Below are positions 26,590 to 35,937 of a DNA stretch of 64,000 nt, piece after piece. Position numbers and translations under genes: made by a program. Each line of letters starts with the position of its first letter. The stretch's first letter is position 1. The DNA comes from an uncultured Clostridia bacterium (GTDB lineage: Bacteria > Bacillota > Clostridia > Oscillospirales > CAG-272). Where the stretch lies: the NCBI GenBank assembly GCA_946407735.1, contig CAMJPL010000002.1, positions 62,001 to 126,000 of the forward strand, read 5' to 3'. The notes below the pieces were generated by a model. That model was not told the DNA's origin, did no database searches, and saw only the letters and a program-made list of their open reading frames with translations.

Positions 26590-26618
26590 ATTTTATCACC
26601 ATTTTTTCCGTTTGTCAA
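26590..26618 (-). promoter_or_regulatory. Sigma-A promoter of the rhaD operon
   Basis: Minus strand TTGACA (26618-26613), 17-base spacer, TAAAAT (26595-26590), with TGA before the -10. The start would be near 26583. Confidence 0.7.
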
Positions 26619-26796
26619 GCCGTTGCGGGAAATAGTTGAGGGCAATATAAACCACTTTCCGCGAAATGTGTAAACTATAAATGAACGCATTTCTTCATAT
26701 CGGCATTATGCCGGGCGGCGTCATGCCTGTTTTCCGGCCGCTTTTTTTACAAAAAAAGAAACTCACCGAAAACACTACCCAAAACGCCGGAAATAT

Positions 26797-26804
26797 GGTA
26801 TAAT
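26797..26804 (+). promoter_or_regulatory. Extended -10 promoter for the addB/addA operon
   Basis: TGGTATAAT with no good -35 at the right distance. It is followed after 12 bases by an AAAGGAGGTG ribosome site. The rest of 26620-26796 is AT-rich with a weak GC hairpin and a T-run near 26730-26750, but nothing convincing. Confidence 0.55.
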
Positions 26805-26832
26805 AATATTCCAAAGGAGGTGAGACGAAGAT

Positions 26833-27798
26833 ATGACACAGGTCACTCAGATGACACCGGACGACTATATAGCGACTCTCGCCGTTATGACGCTTCTTCG
26901 CGCCGGATGCGATCACATCCCGGTGGAAGCGAAAAACCTGCTCCTTCACTGCGCCGATCTGTCATTTGAAGGAAGTGAGACGCGGATCGCACAAACGGAA
27001 AACGGGTATTCGGTATCTGTCCCGGGATGGACGCGGCTGACCGGAGTTTTCTGCTCCGATACGATCCTCGCGCTGCTTCTCAAAAGCATGGGCAGAAGGT
27101 ACAAAGACAGCAATGAAAAGCACCGGTTTCGTCAGATCTTCGCCTGTCATCTTCTCTGCCCCCGCCCTGTTCTCGCTCTCTCGCGGGATAATGTATCACA
27201 GAGGATGCTTGAAAATCGGTTCGGTCTTGCGGGCTCATTTTCACAGACCCTTTCTGCCTGCCCGCCGTGTTATGTCCCGGCAGAAATGAACGCTCGTCTT
27301 GCCGGGCAACTGAAATCAGATATACTCGAGCCGTCTGACGGCGGCATCGGCGACATGCTCCAGATATCCGGCTTCATGGGAAAATACGATGACAAAAGCT
27401 ATGCGGCTGACAGCCCCCAGCCCAATCTCAGAGCGCTTGAAAAAGCCGTCTGCTCTGTCATTCCCGAGCATGTGCTCACGAAGGGGCATCCCGCTTCTTT
27501 ATACATAAAATACACCACGGATTTTGAAAAATTCTCGGCTCAGTTCGCCGGGCTCGATCTTTCGGCGCTGTACAGAAGCGTTTTCGGCGAGACGCCTCCC
27601 ATGCCGCTGCTCGGAGGAAAGCCGGATCCCGCCTCTGACGGCTACGCCGGGAAGATGGAGAGGTATCTTTCCCGCGAGGCGAGCGCAAGGATCGCCTTCG
27701 CTAACATATTCTATCAGCGCAGATACCGCCAAGGCGAAGAGGATATACTGACTCCGTCGGTAAAGGCCCTTTTCGCCAATAAGGAGAATGATCAATGA
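26833..27798 (+). CDS. Unknown protein, possible degenerate ImmA/IrrE-like metallopeptidase relative
   Basis: 321 residues, no signal peptide. I do not recognise it with confidence. The segment HRFRQIFACHLLCPRPVLALSR followed by VSQRMLENRFGL resembles the stretch of ImmA/IrrE peptidases just after the active site (E-x-x-A-N/D-x-F-A-x-x-L-L-C/M-P), including the later helix that carries VS-x-x-x-x-x-R-F. The expected HExxH zinc motif is not present. The C-terminal half (ALEKAVCSVIPEHVLTKG onwards) is novel to me. It has a very strong AAAGGAGG ribosome site and its stop overlaps the addB start, so it is cotranscribed and translationally coupled with addB-addA. A DNA-repair or regulatory role is a guess. 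Confidence 0.5.
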   Translation: MTQVTQMTPDDYIATLAVMTLLRAGCDHIPVEAKNLLLHCADLSFEGSETRIAQTENGYSVSVPGWTRLTGVFCSDTILALLLKSMGRRYKDSNEKHRFRQIFACHLLCPRPVLALSRDNVSQRMLENRFGLAGSFSQTLSACPPCYVPAEMNARLAGQLKSDILEPSDGGIGDMLQISGFMGKYDDKSYAADSPQPNLRALEKAVCSVIPEHVLTKGHPASLYIKYTTDFEKFSAQFAGLDLSALYRSVFGETPPMPLLGGKPDPASDGYAGKMERYLSREASARIAFANIFYQRRYRQGEEDILTPSVKALFANKENDQ

Positions 27799-30700
27799 AC
27801 GGCTCGGTAAATATACTGGTCTCCCGCGCTTCGGCGCTTATCCCGTGCATGCTGGACGCGGTGAAAAGATCAAAGAGACCGCTTATACTCGTTCCCGAGA
27901 GCTTTACCCTGACGACGGAGCAGGCGCTCATCGGCGGAGCGGAAAAAAGGGGATTCATCGGCACCCAGGTCTTTTCCCCGACTTCCCTCATCCGCGAGAT
28001 AAAGGAACGGGCCGGATTCCCCGGCAAAGCCCTGATCTCCGGCGACGGGAGAAACATGATCCTGAGCCTTCTTCTGCTGAAAAACCGCGACAGGCTGCTG
28101 TTTTACAGGGAGAACAGCAATCAGGCCAGCATGGCAGAAAAGCTCGCCTCGCAGATAGACGACCTCGCCGACAGCGGCTTCGACCACAGGAAACTCGAGG
28201 AGATATCCTCCCTTCAGAAAAAAAGCTCGGCGATGAAATGCCGGGACATAGCGCTCATCTGGGAGGAATACGGGAAGATACTCGAGACCGGGTACATCGA
28301 CCGCAGCGACGCGTGGACCGAGGCGATGAAAAGGCTTGAAAAAAGCGGCATCATTCAGGGCATGGATCTTCTGATCTTCGGCTTCGACAGGATCAACATG
28401 AACCTGACGGATCTCATAACCACCGCCTACCCGCTCGCCGGATCGATAACCGTAGGGCTGGTGAGCGAGACCGGATGCGATGACGACTATATCTTCGCCT
28501 ACACATCGGACTCGGTTAACCGTTTTCTCAGAAGGATGAAAAGGCTTCATCCCGACATCCCGGCCGCTGTCGGGACATTTTCATCGGACGACGCCGGGAC
28601 AGACCCGGGGATCCGATTCATCGAGAGAAATGTCTTCGCTCCCGGCAGAGCCGAAAACGTCCCCGATCTCTCGGCTGTGAGCGTCTACTACGCGGAGAAC
28701 ACCTACGTCGAATGTCTTTACACGGTACAGACGCTCATACGCTGGCACAGGGAAGGCATAGCCTGGCGCGATATGGCGGTCGCCGTATGCGACGACACGA
28801 CGCTCCCGTCTATGCTTCCTCTCGTCATGGCATCGGCCGGCGTACCGTTCACCAGCCGCGTCGGGATATCCATGCTGATGTCGGAATACGCGCAGTTCTT
28901 CCTCGCCGTCATGAGGTCGATAAGGACGAACTTCCGTCAGGATGAGATGCTGAAGCTCGTCAAATCAAGGTTTTCAGGCCTTTCCGACGACGAGATGATG
29001 GACATGGAAAACTACGTCCGCCGCCGCGGCATCGACCGCGGAAGATGGCTGACCGCCTTTGAGGGAGAGGATGAGGAGACCGCCCTCCTCGAGGAGATGA
29101 GACAGCGGATCGCCGGACCTCTTTCGGAGCTGAGAAAGACTCTGTCGTCCCGCGAATGCACCGGCAAAAAGGCCGCGGAGGCGATATACGGCTACATGAC
29201 AGGCATAGGGGCGTATGAAACGCTTCTCAGGCGCGAAAAGGAGCTCATAGAAGCAGATATGCCGGTCGCCGCCGACAGGAACCGTCAGGTATGGACGGCT
29301 GTCAACGAGATACTCGATCAGCTCGCCTCATTCGCGCAGAATGACCATCTCTCGGCAGACGAGCTGTGCCACATGCTGGAGGCGGCGATATCCGCGAGGA
29401 TGATCAAGTCCCTGCCTCAGGTCGCCGAATCGGTGATCATCAGCAGCCCGAACATGTTCTTCTCGTCCGGCATGAGGGCCGTTGCCGTCGTCGGGATGCA
29501 GGAGCGCTCGTCCGTCCCGCCCGCGGCGCTGCTGACTCAGGCCGAATGCACCGAGCTTCTCAGGTCTGTGGGCGACGACGACGTATACGCCTCCATCGGC
29601 GTGACAAGGCGTCAGGCTGCCGCGAGAGCAAAGCAGGAGATAAACAGAGCCATCGCCTCGGCAAAGGAGAGGATACTGTTTTCATCCTCGGCGAGAAAGC
29701 CGAACGGCACCGTGCTCACGCAGTCAAGGGAGTACCGCGATATATACGAACTCGTGAAAAAACACCGCTCCGAAAACGTCATGGGCGGTCTCACAAAAGA
29801 CGATCTTTCTCCATTCACGCCTCAGTTCGCGCTCGAAAGGCTGGCGACGATGCTCCGAGCGGCGGGAGAGGAAAATGAATCCTTCCTTACACGGGATGAT
29901 CCCGTCAGCGCCGAATGGCGCGACACGCTGTCGTTCCTTTATAACGACGGCTACTGGCACGACAAGACGGCGGCGGTGCTCGGCGCTCTGAACGTCAGGA
30001 TCTCATCACCCGGCATCCCGCCTCAGCTCGCCGCCCGGCTTTACGGGCAGAACAGGCTCTCGGTATCGGCGATAGAGACGGCAGGGACGTGCATGTACTG
30101 GGCGTTCCTGTCATATGCTTTGCATGTGCGTGAGAGGAAGGATTTCGTCTTCGAGACAGATTCTGAGGGCACCTTCTCGCATGAAGTGCTGAAGGAATTC
30201 TTTGACAGGGCGGCGGCGCTGCCCTCCTTCCCCGCCCTCAGCGACGGCGAGATAGCCTCGCTGCTCGACAGCGTAATGACAGCCCAGATAAAGCCGTGGG
30301 AGAACGGGCCGCTCGGCAGGAACATGTCGGGGCGGTTCAGAGGCGAGGAGATCACGGCTTATGTCGGCACGGCGGTCACCACGCTCGCGAAGGCCATAAA
30401 GAACGTCCCTCATTTCAGACCGATCGGCATGGAGGTCGGCTTCGGGAGGATGCACACAGATTCAAAGCTGCATTTTCCTCCCGTGACGCTGACGCTAGAC
30501 GGCGGTGAGACGATCACGATCAGCGGCGTGATAGACCGCGTCGACACCGCCGAGTTCGACGACGGCAGAAAGGCCGTGCTCGTATACGATTTCAAGTCGT
30601 CGGACAAGGATGTCCGCGCCGACGCTCTAAAGGCCGGTGTTCAGCTCCAGCTTCCGATATACCTCATCGCCGTGAAGCAGGGGATGCCTGATTACATCCT

Positions 30701-31115
30701 CGCCGGCGCTCTTTACCAGCCGGTGAAGGAAGTTATCGATAAAGCCGACGACGGGGACATCGCGAAGATAAACGAGAATATCGACAACGCGCTTCGGGCG
30801 AGGGGAGTTTTCCTCAGCGACGAGATCATAAAGAAGGCGAGCTATCCGCTGAAAGTCCCTAAAAATATGTCTAATACCAACCTGATAAGCGCCGTGACAG
30901 CCGAGGGGCTTGAGGACGTGATGAAAAAAGGCGCCGACAGCGCGATAAATGTCATAGAAAGGATGCTGAGCGGCGACACCACGCCGAACCCCCTCCAGGA
31001 CGGGATGCGCTCCCCATGCGAATACTGCGGCATGAAGGAAGCCTGTCCGTTCGATTCACGCCTTGAGGGCGGCAGATTGCGAAAACTCAGCGAGCCTGCG
31101 GACGACGAGGACTGA
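27795..31115 (+). CDS. addB: AddB/RexB subunit of the AddAB helicase-nuclease
   Basis: 1106 residues. AddB pairs with AddA to process double-strand breaks and load RecA at Chi-like sites. The N-terminus (VNILVSRASALIP ... PLILVPESFTL) lines up with AddB but lacks the GxxGSGKT Walker A of B. subtilis AddB, as in streptococcal RexB. The C-terminal nuclease has the VIDRVDT and VYDFKSSD motifs (about residues 913-934, the Asp-x-Lys core), followed by LQLPIYL. Four iron-sulphur ligands are visible: Cys about 766 (GTCMYWAF) and Cys 1075, 1078 and 1084 in PCEYCGMKEAC. It overlaps the upstream unknown gene by 4 bases and is 3 bases from addA. Confidence 0.92.
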   Translation: MNGSVNILVSRASALIPCMLDAVKRSKRPLILVPESFTLTTEQALIGGAEKRGFIGTQVFSPTSLIREIKERAGFPGKALISGDGRNMILSLLLLKNRDRLLFYRENSNQASMAEKLASQIDDLADSGFDHRKLEEISSLQKKSSAMKCRDIALIWEEYGKILETGYIDRSDAWTEAMKRLEKSGIIQGMDLLIFGFDRINMNLTDLITTAYPLAGSITVGLVSETGCDDDYIFAYTSDSVNRFLRRMKRLHPDIPAAVGTFSSDDAGTDPGIRFIERNVFAPGRAENVPDLSAVSVYYAENTYVECLYTVQTLIRWHREGIAWRDMAVAVCDDTTLPSMLPLVMASAGVPFTSRVGISMLMSEYAQFFLAVMRSIRTNFRQDEMLKLVKSRFSGLSDDEMMDMENYVRRRGIDRGRWLTAFEGEDEETALLEEMRQRIAGPLSELRKTLSSRECTGKKAAEAIYGYMTGIGAYETLLRREKELIEADMPVAADRNRQVWTAVNEILDQLASFAQNDHLSADELCHMLEAAISARMIKSLPQVAESVIISSPNMFFSSGMRAVAVVGMQERSSVPPAALLTQAECTELLRSVGDDDVYASIGVTRRQAAARAKQEINRAIASAKERILFSSSARKPNGTVLTQSREYRDIYELVKKHRSENVMGGLTKDDLSPFTPQFALERLATMLRAAGEENESFLTRDDPVSAEWRDTLSFLYNDGYWHDKTAAVLGALNVRISSPGIPPQLAARLYGQNRLSVSAIETAGTCMYWAFLSYALHVRERKDFVFETDSEGTFSHEVLKEFFDRAAALPSFPALSDGEIASLLDSVMTAQIKPWENGPLGRNMSGRFRGEEITAYVGTAVTTLAKAIKNVPHFRPIGMEVGFGRMHTDSKLHFPPVTLTLDGGETITISGVIDRVDTAEFDDGRKAVLVYDFKSSDKDVRADALKAGVQLQLPIYLIAVKQGMPDYILAGALYQPVKEVIDKADDGDIAKINENIDNALRARGVFLSDEIIKKASYPLKVPKNMSNTNLISAVTAEGLEDVMKKGADSAINVIERMLSGDTTPNPLQDGMRSPCEYCGMKEACPFDSRLEGGRLRKLSEPADDED

Positions 31116-31118
31116 GAT

Positions 31119-34100
31119 ATGCCGACATTCAACAATGAACAGAAAGCTGCGATTTACGCGCGGAACCCATACCTTCTCTGCGCCGCCGGAGCCGGATCGG
31201 GCAAAACCACCGTCATGGTCGAGAGCGTGACGCAGAAGCTCGCCGAAAACCTCTCAAAGGACATTTCCAATTTCCTCATAATCACCTTCACGAATGAAGC
31301 CGCCGGGAACATGAAGAAAAAGATCCAGGAGCGGCTTTCCGAGGAGGCCGGGAAAGGAAACGCCTACGCCGCGAGAGGTCTGGCGAATCTCGAGAACGCC
31401 TCCGTCAGCACGATCCACTCGTTCTGCAGCGGTCTTATCTCCACCTATTTCTACGCGATAGAAGGGATGACGCCGAAGTTCACCATAATAGAGGAGGCGA
31501 GACTCGAGAAGATCTTCGCCGAGGCGTACGACGCGGCTCTGGACGAGATATTCAGCCCCGATCAGGAAAAGTGGAGCCCTGATCAGGTCTCTCTCGTAAG
31601 GAACGTCATGAACTCATTCAGGCAGAGCGAGCTTGTCGAATCCTGCCGTGAGCTTTACAAGATCATGATGGGGATCCCGGAGCCGTTCGAACGCCTCGAC
31701 AGGTACATCGACGCCATATCCGATCCTGTCTCTCAGAACATCTGGGCGAAAGAGGTCATGCTCTCGGTCGACATGGATCTTATGGGGCTCGACGACCTGA
31801 TCCTGCGGGAGAAGGAGATGATATGCCCGATAACTCCAGACCAGTGCGTCAAAGCCGCCGAGACGGACGAAGAAGCCGTGCTGAGCCTGAAAAAGACCCT
31901 CGCCGAAAATCCCGGGATACCCAAAAAGCTCGCCGCCATACTGTCCGCGAAGGAGAAGATGAGCTCAGTCAGAGCGACGGTAACGAAAAAAGACGGTGAG
32001 GAAGCGAAAAAATGGAACGACGATTTCAAAATAATCAGAAATGAGATGAAGGGCTCGGAGGGGATCCTGAAAAAAGCCGCCGAAAATCTGCAGAGTCTTC
32101 AAAGCGCGGGGCAGGCGGACGACAATCTCAGGATACAGAGGACCCTGCGCGGGGTCGCCGTCCTTATGCGGGCCGTCTCCGACAAATTCCGCGAGATGAA
32201 GCTGTCGGCCATGGGCATCGACTACTCCGACATGGAGCAGATGGCGTATGAGCTGATGAAAAAGGAGGATATAAGGGAGGCGGTAAGGGAGTCGATAACC
32301 GACATCTATGTCGACGAGTGTCAGGATGTCAGCGCCATCCAGTATGCGATCATCGGCGCCCTGACAGGCGGCGAGGGACGCTCGATATGCAGGGTCGGCG
32401 ACATAAAGCAGAGCATCTACGGCTTCCGCAGTGCCGCTCCCGATCTGATGAGCCGGGATATACAGAGCTACTCCGACGACGAGAACGCCGAGCGCAGAAA
32501 GATATTCTTCCAGGAAAACTACCGCTCCTGCGGGCAGGTCATCGAATGCGTCAACGAAGTGTTCGGCATGTCGATGGAAAAAAGCGTGTCCGAGATAGAT
32601 TACACCCCCGAGGATCATCTAAAGCCCAATGTGAAAGGTGATTTCGGACCGGTGAAGGTGATACTGCTCTCACAGGACGACAGCGCGGCGGATATGCTCG
32701 AGGCTCAGTGCGAGGCGGCCGGACGGCAGATCGAGGATCTTGTGACAAACGGCGGCAGGGAGTACAAGGACATCGTGATTCTCGTCCAGAACGCCCGCAC
32801 CGACGCGCCCGTCATGGCCGATCATTTCAGGCGGATGCATATCCCGGTGATCTACGACGGAGGCCAGACCTTCTACGGGCTGACCGAGATATCTTCGTTC
32901 CTCGCCCTGCTGACGGTGATAGACAACGATCACACCGACATCGAACTCGTCGGCGCGCTCAGAAACGCTCCCTTCTCCTTCTCCGACGCCGATCTCGCCA
33001 TGATACGTGATTCAAAGCCTGACAGCTCATGGTTTTACGAAGCCTTCACCGCCTGCTGCGAGAGAGGCGAGAGCGAGCTCGACATAAGATGCGCCTCAGC
33101 GAGAGACAGGATCAGGATGTGGCGGGAGCGGTCAAGGTCGATGGGCGTGTCGGAGTTCATTTGGCATCTTCTGAGAGAAAGCGGAATATATGCCATGAGG
33201 GGCGGATATCCCGACGGCAGGCTGAGACAGCTGAACCTCGACTCGCTCTATCAGCGGGCCGTCGAGATGGAAAAGCGCGGGATCTTCCGGCTTTCTGATT
33301 TTCTCTCGGAGATAGGAAAGCTGAAGGAGTCAAAATCCGGCGATACCGGCGACACTCCGGCCGCGCTCGGCGACGGCGACAATTTCGTCAGGCTGATGAC
33401 TATGCACAAATCGAAGGGGCTCGAGTTCCCCGTTGTCATCCTGATGAACCTCCAGAAGAATCTCAGGCGCTCCCCCGCCTCCGGGAAGATGAGGATATCC
33501 GTCGGCACGAGCGACGGGCCGAATCCTCCGCTCGGCGTATATATTCCCGCGATATCCCGCAGAGATCACACGAAAAGGGACACCTTCGGCCTCGAGGCGT
33601 TCAAGGTAAGGGACATCCGATCGAGCATAGCCGAGGACACCCGCCTTCTGTACGTCGCCATGACGCGCGCGATGCAGAATCTCATACTTATCGGAGGATT
33701 CAGGGAAAAGGACGCCGATCTCTGGCGCGAGAGGACAAAGATATCCCGCATATGGAAGACACGATCTATGCTGGATCTTATCATGCCGGCCGCCCTGTCG
33801 CACGCCGAGCTCCCGGAGACGGAAGGTGACAGCTATGGAGGACAGTGGATGATATCGGTGCGAAAGCCGCGGAGGATACCGAAAACGGATATGTCGGGCT
33901 CCGGGCACCGCCTTGACGCCGGGATAGAAAAGGCCGTGTCCGTCTATACCTCCGCTCCGCCGTGCGTATGGCTCGGCGAGGAGTCGGACTCATCTCCGCT
34001 GAAAACCAGCGTCACCTCCCTTCTTCGGGCCGGGTATCAGCCGCCTGAGGAGGAGGAAACGGTCGAGATCAAGCGCCGCCCGGAGACGCCGAGCTTTCTC

Positions 34101-34652
34101 CTCTCTGAGACGGCTCCCCGCCCCGCGTTCATGGAGGAAGAGAAAGCGACGGCAGTCGACGTCGGATCGCTGACCCACCGTTTTCTGAGGCTCATCGACC
34201 TTTCCCTGTTCAGAAAAGGCGGAGATTATTTCTCACATGTCAGAAGCGAGCTTTCCCGGATGAGAGATGAGCAGATCATCTCCGATACCGAAGCCGGCGC
34301 GATCTACATAAAGGGCGTCGCCGACTTTCTGAAAAGCGATCTCGGGCAGCGGCTCGTCGCGGCTTCCGACGTAAGGCGCGAATGGCCGTTCACGATGCAG
34401 CTGAAAGACGACTCGCCGACGATGGTACAGGGCATCGTTGACGCCGCATTCATCGAAAACGGCAGCTGGGTCCTTATCGACTACAAGACCGACAGGGACA
34501 CAAGACCGGAGGTGTTCGTCCCCCGGCACGAGATGCAGATGAACTGGTACCGCACGGCTGTCGAGCGGCTTACCGGCGTCAAAGTCGCCGAGATGTGGCT
34601 GTACGCTCTGCGGGCGGGAAAAGCCTTCCGCGTCGAGCAAAAGGAGATATGA
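31119..34652 (+). CDS. addA: AddA subunit of the AddAB helicase-nuclease
   Basis: 1177 residues, superfamily 1A helicase plus RecB-type nuclease. The Walker A GAGSGKT is at 24-30, motif Ia is FLIITFTNEAAGNMKKKI, motif II reads DECQD at about 399-403 (usual DEYQD), motif III is GDIKQSIYGFR, motif V is TMHKSKGLEFPVV and motif VI is LLYVAMTRA. The C-terminal nuclease has GIVDAAF (Asp about 1108) and LIDYKTDRD. All expected catalytic residues are present. It translocates 3'-5' and cuts DNA ends in the cytoplasm together with AddB. Followed by a hairpin terminator. Confidence 0.95.
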   Translation: MPTFNNEQKAAIYARNPYLLCAAGAGSGKTTVMVESVTQKLAENLSKDISNFLIITFTNEAAGNMKKKIQERLSEEAGKGNAYAARGLANLENASVSTIHSFCSGLISTYFYAIEGMTPKFTIIEEARLEKIFAEAYDAALDEIFSPDQEKWSPDQVSLVRNVMNSFRQSELVESCRELYKIMMGIPEPFERLDRYIDAISDPVSQNIWAKEVMLSVDMDLMGLDDLILREKEMICPITPDQCVKAAETDEEAVLSLKKTLAENPGIPKKLAAILSAKEKMSSVRATVTKKDGEEAKKWNDDFKIIRNEMKGSEGILKKAAENLQSLQSAGQADDNLRIQRTLRGVAVLMRAVSDKFREMKLSAMGIDYSDMEQMAYELMKKEDIREAVRESITDIYVDECQDVSAIQYAIIGALTGGEGRSICRVGDIKQSIYGFRSAAPDLMSRDIQSYSDDENAERRKIFFQENYRSCGQVIECVNEVFGMSMEKSVSEIDYTPEDHLKPNVKGDFGPVKVILLSQDDSAADMLEAQCEAAGRQIEDLVTNGGREYKDIVILVQNARTDAPVMADHFRRMHIPVIYDGGQTFYGLTEISSFLALLTVIDNDHTDIELVGALRNAPFSFSDADLAMIRDSKPDSSWFYEAFTACCERGESELDIRCASARDRIRMWRERSRSMGVSEFIWHLLRESGIYAMRGGYPDGRLRQLNLDSLYQRAVEMEKRGIFRLSDFLSEIGKLKESKSGDTGDTPAALGDGDNFVRLMTMHKSKGLEFPVVILMNLQKNLRRSPASGKMRISVGTSDGPNPPLGVYIPAISRRDHTKRDTFGLEAFKVRDIRSSIAEDTRLLYVAMTRAMQNLILIGGFREKDADLWRERTKISRIWKTRSMLDLIMPAALSHAELPETEGDSYGGQWMISVRKPRRIPKTDMSGSGHRLDAGIEKAVSVYTSAPPCVWLGEESDSSPLKTSVTSLLRAGYQPPEEEETVEIKRRPETPSFLLSETAPRPAFMEEEKATAVDVGSLTHRFLRLIDLSLFRKGGDYFSHVRSELSRMRDEQIISDTEAGAIYIKGVADFLKSDLGQRLVAASDVRREWPFTMQLKDDSPTMVQGIVDAAFIENGSWVLIDYKTDRDTRPEVFVPRHEMQMNWYRTAVERLTGVKVAEMWLYALRAGKAFRVEQKEI

Positions 34653-34665
34653 CTGTCGGATATAA

Positions 34666-34705
34666 AAACCGTCAGAGCAGCTGACAGCCGCTCTGACGGT
34701 AGTAT
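34666..34705 (+). terminator. Hairpin terminator after addA
   Basis: ACCGTCAGAGC pairs perfectly with GCTCTGACGGT around an 11-base loop, followed by AGTATTAT. The T-tail is weak, so termination may be partial. Confidence 0.55.
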
Positions 34706-34740
34706 TATATCCGATTGTTTTGACGCCGCACCGAATCAAG

Positions 34741-35691
34741 TCACTTGGCGGATGACAGGTTCACGCTGAAACGGAATTGTTCCGATCCGTACTCATTATG
34801 CCAGTCGGTCATTATGTCCGCGAGGTTGGGCCTGTCATTTTCGTCGGCGCCCGTATAGAACAGGTTCAGACCGTAGGCTTCCTTCTCGACCGTCTTCGGC
34901 TGATCCGACGTGTAGGTCCTGTTCAGCGAGTATGTAAAGGAATATTCGGTCGATACGCCTCCCGCCGTGATGACGATATTGCCCTTGTCGTTTAACGTCA
35001 TGGAAAGCGGCTCGCCGCCGATGCTTTCGGGAGCGCCGTTTACGGTCATGCCGTTTTCGTCGATTTTAAGGCTGACGCCCTCGTCGTTGCTCCATTCGCC
35101 GTAAAACGTCTCGGGAGATATGACGCTGCCGGCGACAGACGCTGCGGTATTCCCGGCCTCGTCGGCGCGGTAAAGCGTTATCAGCGTCGAATATGTGCTT
35201 GACGTCCATTCGTCGAGCTCGTCTACCATCATCATGTAAAGCGTGTCGCCGACTACCTTATACGACGAAAAGGTGACGACGGATGTCGTCGTCTCGACGC
35301 CGTCGCTGTTCTCGGTCATGACCGAATCCTCGCATATCAGCTTCCTGTCACCGGCGCTGATGCATGTGAAGGTTGTCGTCTCGTTTACATCGTAAGCGGG
35401 ATACACGACCGACGTCGTACCGTCATCGGCGTATGCGTACGAATATTCCCCGTCATGGCTGACCCATTTTCCGATGATATCCTTGTCGATAAAGCCGTCG
35501 GTGATCTCGCTTACCGACTGGTATTTCCCGTCAAGCCCCATCTCCGTCGCGGTGGCGTAAAGCTCCCCGATCATTTCCCGCATGTTTACGGAATCGGACT
35601 TCCCTGCCGGGCTGCCGGAGCCGCATCCCGCCAAGCCGGTCACCGCCGCGGTTATCAGCAGGGCCGAAATGATACCTTTGATTTTTTCCAT
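34741..35691 (-). CDS. Secreted lipoprotein with two lipocalin-like segments, function unknown
   Basis: 316 residues from the ATG at 35691, preceded by AGGAG at a spacing of 7; an upstream in-frame ATG at 35739 lacks a ribosome site. Signal peptide with lipobox TGLAGC (Cys 23). Two segments look related, IGKWVSHDGEYSYAYADDGT and YGEWSNDEGVSLKIDENGMT, each a G-x-W start followed by beta strands, as in bacterial lipocalin-like domains of surface lipoproteins. They probably form small beta-barrels outside the membrane. Ligand unknown. It stands alone between the addA terminator and an oppositely closed operon. Confidence 0.65.
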   Translation of the reverse strand: MEKIKGIISALLITAAVTGLAGCGSGSPAGKSDSVNMREMIGELYATATEMGLDGKYQSVSEITDGFIDKDIIGKWVSHDGEYSYAYADDGTTSVVYPAYDVNETTTFTCISAGDRKLICEDSVMTENSDGVETTTSVVTFSSYKVVGDTLYMMMVDELDEWTSSTYSTLITLYRADEAGNTAASVAGSVISPETFYGEWSNDEGVSLKIDENGMTVNGAPESIGGEPLSMTLNDKGNIVITAGGVSTEYSFTYSLNRTYTSDQPKTVEKEAYGLNLFYTGADENDRPNLADIMTDWHNEYGSEQFRFSVNLSSAK

Positions 35692-35867
35692 AACAATCTC
35701 CTTGATCGATTGATTTATAATTGTTTTATTATCTGCCAAAAGAAAAACATGGTGACGATGATGAACGGATGGCTGAAAGGGACATGCCGCACCGCGCGTG
35801 GATGACTGACGGCCTGTTTATCGTCGACATATATATTATATCAGATATTTATGAAAAAATCATGCAT

Positions 35868-35914
35868 ATAAAAGCCGCGATAAACGGCCGGGATCTCACC
35901 CGGCCGTTTATCGC
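35868..35914 (-). terminator. Strong rho-independent terminator of the BadF/URO-D/esterase/propeller cluster
   Basis: A perfect 16-bp stem (35877-35892 with 35899-35914) with a 6-base loop. On the minus strand it is followed by GGCTTTTAT. It lies 24 bases beyond the propeller stop codon. Confidence 0.85.
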
Positions 35915-35937
35915 TATTCAGGACGGCGATATCCCGT

